The notes: generated from the sequence alone by a model not told the origin. 64,000 nucleotides of DNA from Phytophthora quininea (GCA_011947345.1 JAAVTG010000526.1:78343-142342), one strand, 5' to 3'; numbered from the stretch's first letter, positions 10,913-23,650 are shown. Translations and numbers: made by a program.

Positions 10913-12473
10913 ATGCAGCGCCACATTCTGCGAACCCTGCCGCGCGTCAGGCCAATGCCTTCGCTCGCGCCACGGTCGTGACGGCCAAGGCCTCGCCGCA
11001 AGTGCTGGCCCGCCAGTTCTCGGCGCAGGTGCCGGTCAAGCAGACCAACCTGCTGATCAACGGCGAGTTCGTGCCGTCGTCCAGCGGCCGAACCTTCGAG
11101 TTCAACCCCGCCACCGAGGAGAAGATCGCCGACGTGTCCAGGCCGTCAACGACGACATTGACGCGGCTATCAAGGCTGCTCGCGACGCCTTTGAGGTCCG
11201 TGGCGCACCATGTCGGCCGAGGACCGCGGTCGTCTGCTGTACAAGCTGGCCGACCTCATCGAGAGAACATCGACGAGCTCGCCGCGCTGGAGGCACTCGA
11301 CAACGGCAAGCCGGTGGCGGTCGCCAAGGAGAACGACCTGCAGCTGGTGCTCAAGACCATTCGCTACTACGCCGGTTGGCCCGACAAGATCCACGGCTCG
11401 GTGATCCCCGTGTCGGGCCTACCTGCTACACCAAGGCCGAGCCAGTCGGCGTCTGCGCGCAGATCATCCCGTGGAACTTCCGCTGCTCATGATGGCGTGG
11501 AAATTGGGCCCCGCCCTTGCCGCTGGTAACACCATCGTGCTGAAGCCCGCTGAGCAGACTGCTCTATCAGCGCTGCGCGTTGGCGAATTGATCGTCGAGG
11601 CCGGTTTCCCCAAGGGCGTCGTCAACATCGTGCCCGGTGTGGGCGCCAACGCTGGTCGCCACCTGGCCCAGCACCCCAACGTGGACAAGGTCGCGTTTAC
11701 CGGATCGACGGAAGTCGGGTACCAGATCATGCGCACCTCGCACGTGAGCAACCTCAAGCGTATCACTCTCGAGCTGGGCGGCAAGTCGGCCAACATTATT
11801 CTGGACGACGCCGACATTGACCTCGCCATCAAGCAGTCGCAGCTCGGTCTGTTCATGAACCAGGGCCAGTGCTGTATTTCGGGCACCCGCGTGTTCGTGC
11901 AGGAGGGCATCTACGACGAGTTTGTCAAGCGCTCGGCCGAGGCCGCCAACGCCCGCGTGGTGGGCGACCCGTTCGACGCCAAGACCGACCAGGGTTCGCA
12001 GATCGACGAGGCTCAGTTCAAGAAGATCCTCGGCTACGTCGAGAAGGGCAAGGAAGAGGGCGCCCGCCTCGTGGCAGGCGGTGCCCGTCACGGCGACAAG
12101 GGCTGGTTCATCGAGCCGACGGTGTTTGCCGACGTGACCGACGAGATGACCATCGCCCGCGAGGAGATCTTCGGCCCCGTCATGTCCATCCTCAAGTTCA
12201 AGACCATCGACGAGGTCATTGCTCGCCAACGACTCGGAGTACGGTCTTGGTGGTGGTGTGGTGACCAGCAACATCGACAACGCCATCAAGATCTCCAACG
12301 GCATCCGCACGGGAACGGTGTACGTCAACTGCTACGACGTGTTCGACTCGAACACTCCGTTCGGCAGGTTCAAGGACTCTGGCATCGGCCGCGAGAACGG
12401 CGAGCTGGGTCTGCGCAACTACCTGGAGCATAAGACGGTGATCATCAAGCGCCCGGACGACTCGATGCCGTAG
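10913..12473 (+). pseudogene. ALDH copy D', multiply frameshifted
   Basis: Mirror copy of intact D, 1561 bp against 1578. I see small losses at about 10949, 10985, 11098, 11141, 11203, 11262, 11420, 11481 and 12225, several changing frame, mostly in the first third. The segment 11500-12220 stays open and includes ELGGKS and GQCCISGTR. The changes are deletions plus a few substitutions. It is unusable as written, but the deletion-only pattern could also be poor consensus quality. Confidence 0.9.
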
Positions 12474-12706
12474 GCGCCTCCATCTTATTGTAGTAAGTTT
12501 TTTTCACTCGTTTGGCGAGTGCACCAAAGTCACAATAGACAACAATTCTCAGTTCTTCTTTTTCCTCTCCATGCTTGTCAATTCGAGTATAGCCGACATT
12601 TCACAGCTAGATGTCCTTCTTCATTGACCCAGTTTTGTCTGCCGCGGGCCACAGAGACTGGAAGAGCCGCGAGACGAGGACCGTGATCACTGTGGGCACA
12701 ACCAGA

Positions 12707-13150
12707 TTAGCCACTACCGTTGTCGTACATCATATCCATTCGAAGCCACGTACAATGATACACCATACTTTTGTCGACGTCTCCGATGACGTTGGCGAAG
12801 CGAACGTAAGGCGGAACCACCACCAAGATGTGGACTTTACCACGAGTGTGTTACAACCCCTCTCCAAAGTACGCGTCATCCGTTAGCAGGAAGGAAGGAT
12901 CCATCTGCAGAAACCTTCTACGCGCCCCCAAACGTCGAGCGCCACAGCGTCAGCACCGGCCTGGTCCAGCCACGATCCATTTTCTTGGCCAAATAAAGCG
13001 TCAGCTCCTCGTGTGGACACGTGAGATCCACGTTGTTTACTCTCTTGATTCCTTCTTCAGGTCGTCCACGGAGCTGGCGTCCTCGATGTTGACACAGAAC
13101 GGGTATCCTCGCTCCCCGACGATGGTGCCCACTACATGTAGCTTCGCCAT
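12707..13150 (-). pseudogene. CRN header copy, frameshifted
   Basis: Mirror of 4368-4814. It loses one A in each of two A-runs (near 13050 and 12990), so the frame breaks before the LFLAK-type motif. It also carries a few substitutions. The start codon and the region coding the HVLVxxP-type motif are recognisable. Confidence 0.85.
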
Positions 13151-14032
13151 GTTTCGCTTTTTCTAATGGAATATGACTCGACAGAAAAATTATGTGTCTC
13201 GAGTTATTGCCAGGCCTTCACACACACGAGGTAGTTGACCGACCGACCCGTATTCTATCGCAGGTTGTACAGCATTGCAGACGAGGAGAGAAGCGCCTCA
13301 AAGGCGGTAAATGCGGTCTGCATGCGCCGTCTCCATTAATTGAGTCCGTCGCTGCTGATGATGAAACCTGACGGGAGCCGAATGGAGGTTGCCTTCAAGT
13401 TGAACTCGTCGGACATTTTCGCTACTGGCGAGTTTTCCAGCCGCTTTTCGACTTCATCGCCGGATACGCAAGGCGCAGGGGATCCCGAGCGATTTGGGAG
13501 TCGACAATCCAGTGCAGGTCGCTGTCTGCGTTGCCTCGAAAGCCGACCTTTGTCCTGCCTTGCGCGCCAGAATGTTTAACGACGATCGCCGGAACGCTAA
13601 ATATGACAGTAAGACGCCCGAAACGGAATATCCGGAAAGCACCAAGCAGAAATCGACAATACGAAAAGCTGAGCTTTTGCCCGGTCGAAGTGAGATCGGT
13701 CAGGGCGCCCGCCACACACACCACGTGCGTTGCAAGCCCTGGCGAAGTGGCACGGAGGCCTCGCTCCGAGCCGCACGCCGCACGCCGCCCGCGATTTGGC
13801 CGGGTCCCTCGTCGACAATGTCCTGCGGCCTCGTCTCTGCAGGGCCGAGAACTTCAACAACGCGATGCCTTGCGTTTTAGTTGATGGAGCGCTCGGCTCC
13901 TGACCCGCATGGCAGCTACGGATAGGATGACAGACAGGAGGTCTTCGCTGAAGCGGCCGAGGTCTTCGCCCGCGACTCGGTCGCTCACTTTGTCATTTGC
14001 GCCGTCCAAGCCAAGTCAGCTCCTCCTTCAGC
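13151..14032. other. Intergenic region, mirror of 3483-4367
   Basis: No gene seen. The ORF that is open in the left arm is broken here near 13345 and 13440. The last 35 bases before ALDH B' differ from the left arm (TTCAGC against GTCACC before the ATG). Confidence 0.7.
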
Positions 14033-15600
14033 ATGCAGCGCCACATCCTGCGCCAAGTTCCTCGCGTCCAGGCTAGCGCCTTCGCTCGCGTCTCGACTGC
14101 TACGGCCGCCAAGGCGTCGCCGCTCATCCTGTCGCGCCACTTCTCGGCCGAGGTGCCGATCAAGCAGACCAATCTGCTCATCAACGGCGAGTTCGTGCCG
14201 TCCATCAAGGGCAAGACGTTCGAGACCTTCAACCCCGCCACCGAGGAGAAAGATCGCCGACGTGGCCGAGGCGGCACCGCTGACATTGACGCTGTCAGCT
14301 GCTCCGTCTGCCTTCGAAGGTCCGTGGCGCACCATGTCGGCCGAGGACCGCGGCAAGCTCATGTACCGTCTCGCCGAGCTCATCGAGGAGAACATCGACG
14401 AGCTCGCCGCGCTGGAGGCGCTCGACAACGGTAAGCCGTGCTCTGTGGCCAAGGCCGCCGACCTCGGTCTTGTGATCAAGACCCTCCGCTACTACGCCGG
14501 TTGGCCCGACAAGATTCACGGCTCGGTGATCCCCGTATCGGGTCCCTATCTGTGCTACACCAAGGCGGAACCGGTCGGCGTCTGCGCGCAGATCATCCCG
14601 TGGAACTTCCCGCTGCTCATGATGGCGTGGAAATTGGGCCCTGCTCTCGCTGCCGGCAACACCATCGTGCTGAAGCCTGCCGAGCAGACCCTCCGCTCTC
14701 CGCGTTGGCGAGCTGATCGTCGAGGCTGGCTTCCCCAAGGGTGTCGTCAACATCGTGCCTGGAGTTGGTGCTGAGGCTGGCCGTCACCTCGCGCAGCACC
14801 CCGACGTGGACAAGGTCGCCTTCACCGGTTCCACCGAGGTCGGCTACCAGATCATGCGCACCTCGCACGTGAGCAACCTCAAGCGCGTCACACTGGAGCT
14901 CGGTGGCAAGTCGGCAAACATCATCTTGGATGACGCCGACATTGACCTGGCAATTCAGCAGTCGCAGCTGGGTTTGTTCATGAACCAGGGCCAGTGCTGC
15001 ATCGCCGGCACTCGCGTGTACGTCCAGGAGGGCATCTACGACGAGTTTGTTCGTCGCACGGTGGAGGCCGCCAACGCTCGTGTGGTGGGCGACCCGTTCG
15101 ACGCCAAGACCGACCAGGGCTCGCAGATCGACGAGGCTCAGTTCGAGAAGATCCTCGGCTACATTGAAGAGGGCAAGAAGGAAGGCGCCAAGCTGCTCGC
15201 CGGCGGAAAGCGTCACGGCAACAAGGGCTGGTTCATCGAGCCGACGGTATTCGCTGACGTCGAGGATGACATGACCATCGCTCGCGAGGAGATCTTCGGC
15301 CCCGTCATGTCCATCCTCAAGTTCAAGACCATCGACGAGGTGATCGAGCGCGCCAACGACTCGGTGTACGGTCTGGGCGCCGGCGTGGTGACCAGCAACA
15401 TCGACAACGCCATCAAGATCTCCAACGGCATCCGCACGGGAACGGTGTACGTCAACTGCTACGACGTGTTCGACTCGAACACTCCGTTCGGCGGGTTCAA
15501 GGACTCTGGCATCGGCCGCGAGAACGGCGAGCTGGGTCTGCGCAACTACCTGGAGCACAAGACGGTGATCATCAAGCGCCCGGATGACTCGATGCCGTAG
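14033..15600 (+). pseudogene. ALDH copy B', frameshifted
   Basis: Mirror of B, 1568 bp. Changes against B include an added A near 14250, a lost G near 14270, a scrambled stretch at 14290-14315 and a further loss in the EQT region near 14690. The second half (14755-15600) is open and carries the catalytic motifs. The diagnostic patch near 14750-14780 matches B, confirming the pairing. Confidence 0.9.
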
Positions 15601-16446
15601 ATGAAGCTGCAGTGTGTTTTAAGTAGTATTACTCCTGCTCCTCCATCGGTCGAGTTGAGCAGGAAGTCCACATAATACAACGTTTTGTCAAATACTAGTA
15701 TATCCACAGTTCGTGAATTCATGCAAGCTTTTCAAAAGCTTTGTGGCAAACAGGGAAATCTGAACTTGTCGTCAAAGCTGAAGCACCCGAGAGCGCTTCA
15801 GCAACGGCATGTTGCAGTGCTCCGATCCAGAGCCTTCAACATGACGGATGCGCTGTCTTGGCCAGACATTCACAGCTGGAGAGCTCGCCAGCCGGATCTC
15901 GCCTGAGACTCTCATCGACCGACACGCAAGAATCTCGATCTCGTGCGCTTTGCCCAAGGAGGAGAGGCAACACGTTCCTGCCAACTGCGGCGCCTGCTAT
16001 TTCGACAGGGACGTTGTGCCAAGCGCGCTTATCGCGCCAGATGAACTGGCAGGCGTTAAACAACCCGACCGGAGCACCGGTAAACGCAATTTTGAAGTGC
16101 TCCAAGCACCAAAGCGGGTCGTGGTAACTGTCGAATTGCACCGCCGTCGGCACACCAAGCAGAACACCAAGCAGAGCACTTCGATCTGGTGGCGGGCGGT
16201 TTGGTGAGCCCGCTCCGCCTCGAGTGCCAACAATCGACCACGTGGTCGGCAATCCGGCGGTTGTGCGCAGCCAGCAGAGCAGATCGGGCAGTTGAATCCA
16301 AGTTCAACTTGCGTTGAGCGAGTTGTTTCGGGAGCGTCTGTCCGCGGACGTCGCTAGAGAGGCCGCTGGACAAGAAGATCCTCGTGACGGAGCTCCTCAT
16401 TCTGCAATCTGCGCCGTCCAGCCCAAGCCCAGACCAAGCCAAAGCC
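15601..16446. other. Intergenic region, mirror of 1056-1905
   Basis: Holds the 3' flank of B' and the upstream region of C. No gene is seen; overlapping short ORFs on both strands lack domains. Confidence 0.7.
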
Positions 16447-18023
16447 ATGCAGCGCCACATCCTGCGCCAAGTTCCTCGCGTCCAGGCTAGCGCCTTCGCT
16501 CGCGTCTCGACTGCTACGGCCGCCAAGGCGTCGCCGCTCATCCTGTCGCGCCACTTCTCGGCCGAGGTGCCGGTCAAGCAGACCAATCTGCTCATCAACG
16601 GCGAGTTCGTGCCGTCCATCAAGGGCAAGACGTTCGAGACCTTCAACCCCGCCACCGAGGAGAAGATCGCCGACGTGGCCGAGGGCGGCACCGCTGACAT
16701 TGACGCTGCCGTCAAAGCTGCTCGGTCTGCCTTCGAAGGTCCGTGGCGCACCATGTCGGCCGAGGACCGCGGCAAGCTCATGTACCGTCTCGCCGAGCTC
16801 ATCGAGGAGAACATCGACGAGCTCGCCGCGCTGGAGGCGCTCGACAACGGTAAGCCGTGCTCTGTGGCCAAGGCCGCCGACCTCGGTCTTGTGATCAAGA
16901 CCCTCCGCTACTACGCCGGTTGGCCCGACAAGATTCACGGCTCGGTGATCCCCGTATCGGGTCCCTATCTGTGCTACACCAAGGCGGAACCGGTCGGCGT
17001 CTGCGCGCAGATCATCCCGTGGAACTTCCCGCTGCTCATGATGGCGTGGAAATTGGGCCCTGCTCTCGCTGCCGGCAACACCATCGTGCTGAAGCCTGCC
17101 GAGCAGACCCTCTCTCCGCTCTCCGCGTTGGCGAGCTGATCGTCGAGGCTGGCTTCCCCAAGGGTGTCGTCAACATCGTCCCGGGCGTCGGCGCCAAGGC
17201 TGGCCGTCACCTCGCGCAGCACCCCGACGTGGACAAGGTCGCCTTCACCGGTTCCACCGAGGTCGGCTACCAGATCATGCGCACCTCGCACGTGAGCAAC
17301 CTCAAGCGCGTCACACTGGAGCTCGGTGGCAAGTCGGCAAACATCATCTTGGATGACGCCGACATTGACCTGGCAATTCAGCAGTCGCAGCTGGGTTTGT
17401 TCATGAACCAGGGCCAGTGCTGCATCGCCGGCACTCGCGTGTACGTCCAGGAGGGCATCTACGACGAGTTTGTTCGTCGCACGGTGGAGGCCGCCAACGC
17501 TCGTGTGGTGGGCGACCCGTTCGACGCCAAGACCGACCAGGGCTCGCAGATCGACGAGGCTCAGTTCGAGAAGATCCTCGGCTACATTGAAGAGGGCAAG
17601 AAGGAAGGCGCCAAGCTGCTCGCCGGCGGAAAGCGTCACGGCAACAAGGGCTGGTTCATCGAGCCGACGGTATTCGCTGACGTCGAGGATGACATGACCA
17701 TCGCTCGCGAGGAGATCTTCGGCCCCGTCATGTCCATCCTCAAGTTCAAGACCATCGACGAGGTGATCGAGCGCGCCAACGACTCGGTGTACGGTCTGGG
17801 CGCCGGCGTGGTGACCAGCAACATCGACAACGCCATCAAGATCTCCAACGGCATCCGCACGGGAACGGTGTACGTCAACTGCTACGACGTGTTCGACTCG
17901 AACACTCCGTTCGGCGGGTTCAAGGACTCTGGCATCGGCCGCGAGAACGGCGAGCTGGGTCTGCGCAACTACCTGGAGCACAAGACGGTGATCATCAAGC
18001 GCCCGGACGACGCGATGCCCTAA
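16447..18023 (+). CDS. Mitochondrial aldehyde dehydrogenase, copy C (one-base frameshift)
   Basis: ALDH2-type enzyme, 1577 bp, the mirror partner of copy A. The same C-run as in B is one base short (near 17110), so the ORF reads 16447-17139 and then continues one frame over to the stop at 18023. An in-frame upstream ATG at 16384 exists, but the presequence starting MQRHILRQ at 16447 matches all the other copies. It ends DDAMP and is followed by the 3' flank that is repeated in the spacer. It converges with RRP12. Likely functional if the missing base is an error. Confidence 0.85.
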
Positions 18024-18298
18024 ATGTACGAAGAAATACTTCTAGCTGAAAGCACAACAAAATACACAATGAGTTCGGTTGAGTAGATTGATGATACCAC
18101 GCTTTCGGAAAATGCGTTGGCAGCTGGTGTTGCGGTGCGCTGCAGCAGTGACGGCAACAACTCCGGTAGAGCAACGCATTTTGATAGTTGGAATATTCAT
18201 CATTCATGTAGCCCTCCCTGGGCCCCACTAGTCTAAGCTCGATGTCTACCTACGTCGCCTTTGTTGGCTTGCTTTGCACTGGTTAGAGGTCACACACT

Positions 18299-21200
18299 CT
18301 ACTTGTTCCCCGCCGCTTGCCGACACTGCCGCCGTAGCGCGTCACGGCAGCACGCTTGTTGCGCTTCGCCATGAGCTTCGGGTCCAGCGGGATGTAAGCG
18401 TACGGCTCCAGCTTGCCCTTCTTCTTTATGTCACCGCCAGCCTTCTTGGCACGATACTCGCGACCGGTGCCAGCGTCGTCGCGTTTGCGCTTCGATCTCT
18501 TGTCGCTTTTGCTGTTGTTGAGCCCCATGCGCTGCAACTGGGAAGCAACGTCCTGCTTAATCTTCTCTTCGTCGTCGCTATCACTGCCGCCCTCCATGTC
18601 ATCGTCCTCGGCGCCAGGAATGATCATGCGTCCGTCCTTGGCCATCTGAAACTCGTCGTCGCTGTCATCGTCGTCTCCATGACCGCCACCGTTCGCCGAA
18701 AAGATGTTCTTGACGGCAGCGTTGTCGTCCAAAAGTCCACGATATCGTCCTCATCCTCGCGAATCACCTTGCCGCCCTTGTGCTTCTTGTGAAGGTCCTT
18801 CTTGCGCTTCAGAACCTGCATGGCCGCGGCTTCGTCATCACCACCGGCGTCCTCATCGTCCGAGTCGGCCATGAACTCCTCGAAGGCATCGCGGTTCTTC
18901 TTCGCTGCTCGACGCTCCGCAGCTTCAGCCGCTTGCTCGGACTTCTTCTTGTCCTCACGTTCTTTGGTCTTCTTGATGTGACGGATTAGTGCACGGTCCT
19001 CTTCGGGTACGAGAGCAGCAACGTGCTCGTAGCCGAACTTACGGCACAGCTTAATGAGGATAATGCGGGTCTTAGCACGGAAGCGGTTCTTGCTTTCGCC
19101 AATCCAGACAAGCAGTCCATTGATGATGTCGGGGAGGAAGCCTTCAAGCTGCTCCTTGGGGAGCACTGCAATGCCCAGCTTCATAAAGCCAATGACACTC
19201 TTAATAACCTCGCGAGCCTTCTCGTGCAACAACATGAGAACTGTCTTTAGTAGCGCTGGCATTGCCTGAGCGATGGACGGATCCTCACGGCCAAACTCAA
19301 ATACAAGTCGGCTCAGGCAGATCACGGCAGCGCTACGCATGTGCGGTGTGCGGGCAGCAAGACCACCCAGAACCATCTGAATGAACTCCATCAGTCCGTT
19401 CTGGGGTCGCGGGCGCGAAGGAGCATGGCCATCGCGATAAGCAGCTCGAATGCAGCCTCGCGAGCCTTCCCATTGGCCTCCTTCGTGCACAGCATAATTT
19501 CACCCACAAGGTTAGGGACAAGCTCCTTCTCGGCCAGTCCGTCCGTCGCAGGTTGGGCCTGGAGCGCACGGATCAAGTGAGCGAGCACGCGCAGACGCAT
19601 CTTCTTGGCAGGCACAGAGCACGTGAGCAGAGACTCGCAGATAGCACGCGTGAGATCCTGCAGCTGGGACTCCTCGGAAAGGAACTTCGGGTGGGAGTCG
19701 CAAATGGCCACCAGCGCGGCGTACGAGCGCTTCTGCATCGGAGCGTCGGCATCGTCTAGCAAATAAGGCTTGATAACGCGGTAGAGCAGCGCCACGTTGG
19801 CATCGTCCACGTGGGCCAACAGTGACAGCGCCAGAGCCATCTGCGCGTGAGCGGTCTGTTTGAGCTTGACAGCACGCTTAGAGTTACCGCCAGCGCCATC
19901 AGCCTCAAGACGTTTGGCTTCCGTCGTAGCTTCCAGAAGCTTCTGCATCACCTTCTTGAACGTCGTGCCAATCAGCTCGGCCTCAGCAAGCGACGCAAAA
20001 CCCTCGAGAGTGTCCAGCAGCACCTGAGAACGCTCGGTGTCCTTCTCGGGGTCAAGTTCCTCCACGAAGGAAAGAAGCAGTGGCACGTAGCGACTGGAGT
20101 ACTTAGCCAGAGCAGCACGGTCGCGCGCCAACTTGGCTTCATCCAAAGGTTCCTCCTCAGTCTCTTCCTCCTCCTCGTCAGCATCTTCGTCCTCAGTTTC
20201 CTTCTGGTAACGACGAGCAACAGACTTTTCAAGTGCACGAGTGCGCTTCACAAGAGCCTGCAGACCCTGGCACACAGCCAGACGCAGCTCAGGGTAGCGC
20301 TTGTCAGCCATAGCGCTGGCTAGCACCTTCGCGACCTTCTTGAAGTGGGTGTCAATGTCCACAGCACGTGCGCATACACTAGGAAACAGCGACCACAGCT
20401 GGATGGCACGAGTCTGCAGCTTCTTAGCTTGCAGAGGCGTCACGTTGGCTTCCCGAGCAGCAGCCTCGCAAGCACGAGCCATAGGAAGAATAACATCGGC
20501 GAAGAAAGCAAGTTCACCACCACGCTGGGCGGAACGCAGCGCGTCACGGAAAACTGGTAGGAGCCAAGCGCGCTGCTCACTCACCATTTCGGTGGGATGG
20601 TCAATAGGCACAATCTCCAAGAACACGCGAGGACCCAGCGCTTCCACCGCAGCGCCTGCAGCAAGCGAAAAAGCTGTGACAGCGCCTGGGCGCTCTTGCC
20701 TCCCTGTTGCTGCTGAGGAAGTTGGTCAGTGGCCTCGTGAAGCTCGACGCACGTAACGAGCATTGGCTCGAGAGATGGTCGACTGGCTGGGCCGTAGAAG
20801 CGGAAGAGCTCGGCAATGAACGGGAAGACATGGCTCCACGCACCCTGGAAGCGCAACGAGGTCAGGCTCTGCAGCGATGCAAGCACTCGGGTAATATCTT
20901 CAAAATAGCCTTCAGTCTCCAGAGTTTCCGGTGACAGACACGCCTTCAGGATGTTTAGCAAAGAGCGCGAAGCTTGACGCTGGACACGGTCATTATCGCT
21001 GGAGAAGTGCGAGACCACAGCGCCCACCACACGCGGCAACAACTCACGAGCTGCTTCAGCGTTCTCCGCAGCGAGACGCACCAGTGCCTGCGACGGGATA
21101 CGTACAGCGTAAATAGCGATTGGTCCGCCCTGTGCCTCCAACGGGTCGCTGCTTTGCGCGTCCAGTACAGCGCATACCAGTTTACGCAGCGCATCTCCAG

Positions 21201-21973
21201 TCAACTGCGATTCCGGCGCCGCACTCAGAGCGTCCAGCGCCTCGTACGTGACAAGACGCAGCGTCTTGGAGTTTGCATCCAAATATTTGGCAAGTGCAGC
21301 TACGAGCGAGGCCACCACCTTGCGCTGCAGCAGCGGCAGCGCCGTCTTGAGGAAGGCCACGAGCAGGACGAGTCGCTGGTCGTCCTTGCCGTCCTTGGAG
21401 TTGGCAATACGTTCTCAGCGAAGCTGGCAATGTGCGTTGACAGGGCGTCGCAGCCCTTGGCTGCGTGGAGCTCCAGTACGTCCATCGTCCACTTGTGTCC
21501 GGCCTTGCGCACCTTCGGTCTCGTGTCCATCGCCATGCTCAGCAGCATCTGGAAGCTGCGTAGCAGCTCCGGTCGGGCCCAGGCCGTAGCCGACGGCTCC
21601 TGAGCCAGAAGCGTCAACGCCAGACACGCACTGGCCGATCGCAGCAATGCAGCGTCGTCTCCGGCCTCCTGCAGCACCGCAGCGAGACACTTGGCGACGG
21701 CCGAGAACTTGCCGCGAAGCACCGGCGCAGGCACCTCCGGCAGCACCATGGACAGCAGCTGCGCCACCTCCTGACGGTGCGAGTCGGACGCGGCGTCCAG
21801 CGCCGTCATCAGTGCGGCGAAGTACTCGGTGGGGAGATGGGCGTCTGGCGGTCGCCATTGCTGCGGCGCTCGTAGATGACGTCGACGATGGCGCCCAGCA
21901 CCACGTTGAGCTTGGCCTTCTGCGGGTGGTTGCCGCCCGCGTGCTTGCGCAGCTCCGAGAACGGGTCCGACAT
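18299..21973 (-). CDS. RRP12: RRP12-like ribosome biogenesis factor (frameshifted consensus)
   Basis: HEAT-repeat protein of about 1,226 residues resembling RRP12, which acts in pre-40S maturation and export. The region at 19391-20647 contains the NUC173-type core (ALGPRVFLEIVP...WLLPVFRDAL). The C terminus is acidic then basic (GDDDDSDDEFQMAKDG...GSVGKRRG), as in the family. Start at 21973 (MSDPFSELRKHAGG). The reading moves between frames near 21835, 21410, 20650, 19405, 18735 and 18310. Each is explained by one lost base, several in C or A runs, and the spacer copy has the longer runs at the last two. This pattern in a single-copy essential-type gene points to consensus error. Confidence 0.9.
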
Positions 21974-22093
21974 GGCGTTGGCTGACCTGGAAGCGTCGTT
22001 AATGATGGCAATCATTGGACTCGGACAAATATGCTGTATGATAGGCCCTGCATCTATCATATCCAGTAGTCTATTGATAAAGCTCCCCCATCG
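21974..22093. promoter_or_regulatory. Divergent promoter, RRP12 / GT8
   Basis: Only 120 bp separate the two start codons, so both promoters must lie here. It contains a perfect 8-bp inverted repeat, TATGATAG (22037-22044) and CTATCATA (22054-22061), with a 9-nt loop. This could be a protein-binding site, but that is inference. Confidence 0.5.
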
Positions 22094-23650
22094 ATGTCTT
22101 GGCGAGTGCTGGCGCTGCTGGCGCTGTGGGCGAGCGCGGCGCTGGCCGCGACCGACGCGCAGCTGACGCCGACCAAGACGCAGGATCCGCCCACGAGCCG
22201 CTTCGCGTATGTGACCGTTCACTACGAAGGCACCAGCAGAGACGCCGAGTACGTACTGGGTGTGCAAATTCTCATGCACAGTATCAAGATGACGGGCTCG
22301 CCCTACGACCTGGTGGTGCTGGCGTCCGACTCGGTCTCGGAACACAGCAAGCAGCTGTTCCGGTCCATGGGCTGCCGCGTCCTGGACGTGACCAACATCA
22401 ACAACCCGTTCCTAGGGGTACGCTGCGCAACAAAGGCTTTATCTACACGCTCAACAAGCTGCACGTGTGGAACCTGCTCGAGTACGAGCGGGTAGTGTAC
22501 CTGGACGCTGACAACGTGCTGATCCGCAACTCGGACGAGCTGTTCTTATGTGGAGAATTCTGCGCTGTGTTCATGAACCCGTGCCACTTCCATACAGGTC
22601 TTTTGGTGGTTACTCCTCGGCTACAGAGTACCAGAGACTGCTGAATGCACTGGGCCATTTGGAGAGCTTTGACGGCGCTGATCAGGGCTTCTTGAGCTCC
22701 ATGTACAGCAAGATGCTGCGAAAGGCTAAACTGTTTACACCCATGAAGATGCCATACATGGGCGTGGATAAGGAGGCGATCAAGAAGACAGAGCCTGAAC
22801 CCAAAGGCATGCGACTCCCCGTCGGATACAACATCAACCACAAGTACTTTTACGAGCAGTACCATTGGAAACTCTTCTATCTGCGCCACTTTGCGTCCAT
22901 GACGTCGCCCATTAGTCCCGTCAAGGTGGTGGTCGAGTCGGCTCGTAGTATCCCGGCGCTTACAGTGGGTTACCCGATGGCTTCGGTGCTTAAACCCTGG
23001 TATTGGTGGGCTGGTTTCTTTATGGACTTGCACGTAGTGTGGCATGACGTTCGCGCAACACTGCCGGCGTCGCAAGAGCGATATGGAGCGGAGGAAGCGG
23101 TCAAGACATTGCTGGGATTCTTCAGTTCGTTGGCGCTGCTCACGGCCGCGCTTTATGCACTGAAGATCACCCTGCCGATGCGTCAGATCCAGCAGCGGTG
23201 CACAGATTTGGCGTTGCGGAACCACAAGCAGGCCCGGTTTGCTTACATCGCATTTCGACTGGCGCTCGTGGTGTTTGCCTTCCGCATCGCTCCGGCCAGA
23301 GTGCATCCGCTGGCTCCGGTGCACTATGGCTACGGACTGATGATTTTTATGAATGTGTTCCTGCACATTTACTTCGCCTGTGTGATATCGAACTTCTGGT
23401 CACCGCACCAGGAAGTGTCGATGCCACCGGTGCTCTATGTGACGAAGTTCTGGTTGTACGTAGCGATCACCGCCGTCTCGGAAGTGTTCGTTGTTTGGTT
23501 TAGCACCTGGAACGTCTTCCCCAATGTTCTGTGGCGGCTTTTACGCTCTTCTGGGGCGTCTTCCTCTGCGGCTATTGGCAAGTCACGTACTACAAGCTAT
23601 CTCTCAACGCCGAGTTTGCCGGCAAGAAGGAGCGGCTCCGCAGTCTATAA
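22094..23650 (+). CDS. GT8-family glycosyltransferase with C-terminal membrane segments
   Basis: About 520 residues. It starts with a signal peptide (MSWRVLALLALWASAALA), then a family-8 catalytic domain: HYEGTSRDAEYVLGVQILMHS, the metal-binding DAD in YLDADNVLIRNSDELF, and HFHTGLLVVTP. The C-terminal half has several hydrophobic segments (e.g. 23120-23170, 23250-23290, 23330-23400, 23440-23500). It resembles glycogenin/plant PGSIP-like transferases of the secretory pathway; substrate unknown. Frames change near 22415 (GGGG, one short), 22608 and twice near 23540-23560. The true end is probably ...EFAGKKERLRSL with the stop at 23650. Confidence 0.82.

Larger units (their letters stand above)
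9269..17501. repeat. Right arm of giant inverted repeat
   Basis: Mirror copy of 1-8287, carrying in order the D upstream region, D', CRN', B', the B-A intergenic region and most of C. Relative to the left arm it is net shorter by about 54 bp over 8.2 kb, mostly through small gaps in homopolymers. The outer limit is set only by the left edge of the window. Beyond about 17501 the sequence matches the spacer instead. Confidence 0.95.
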
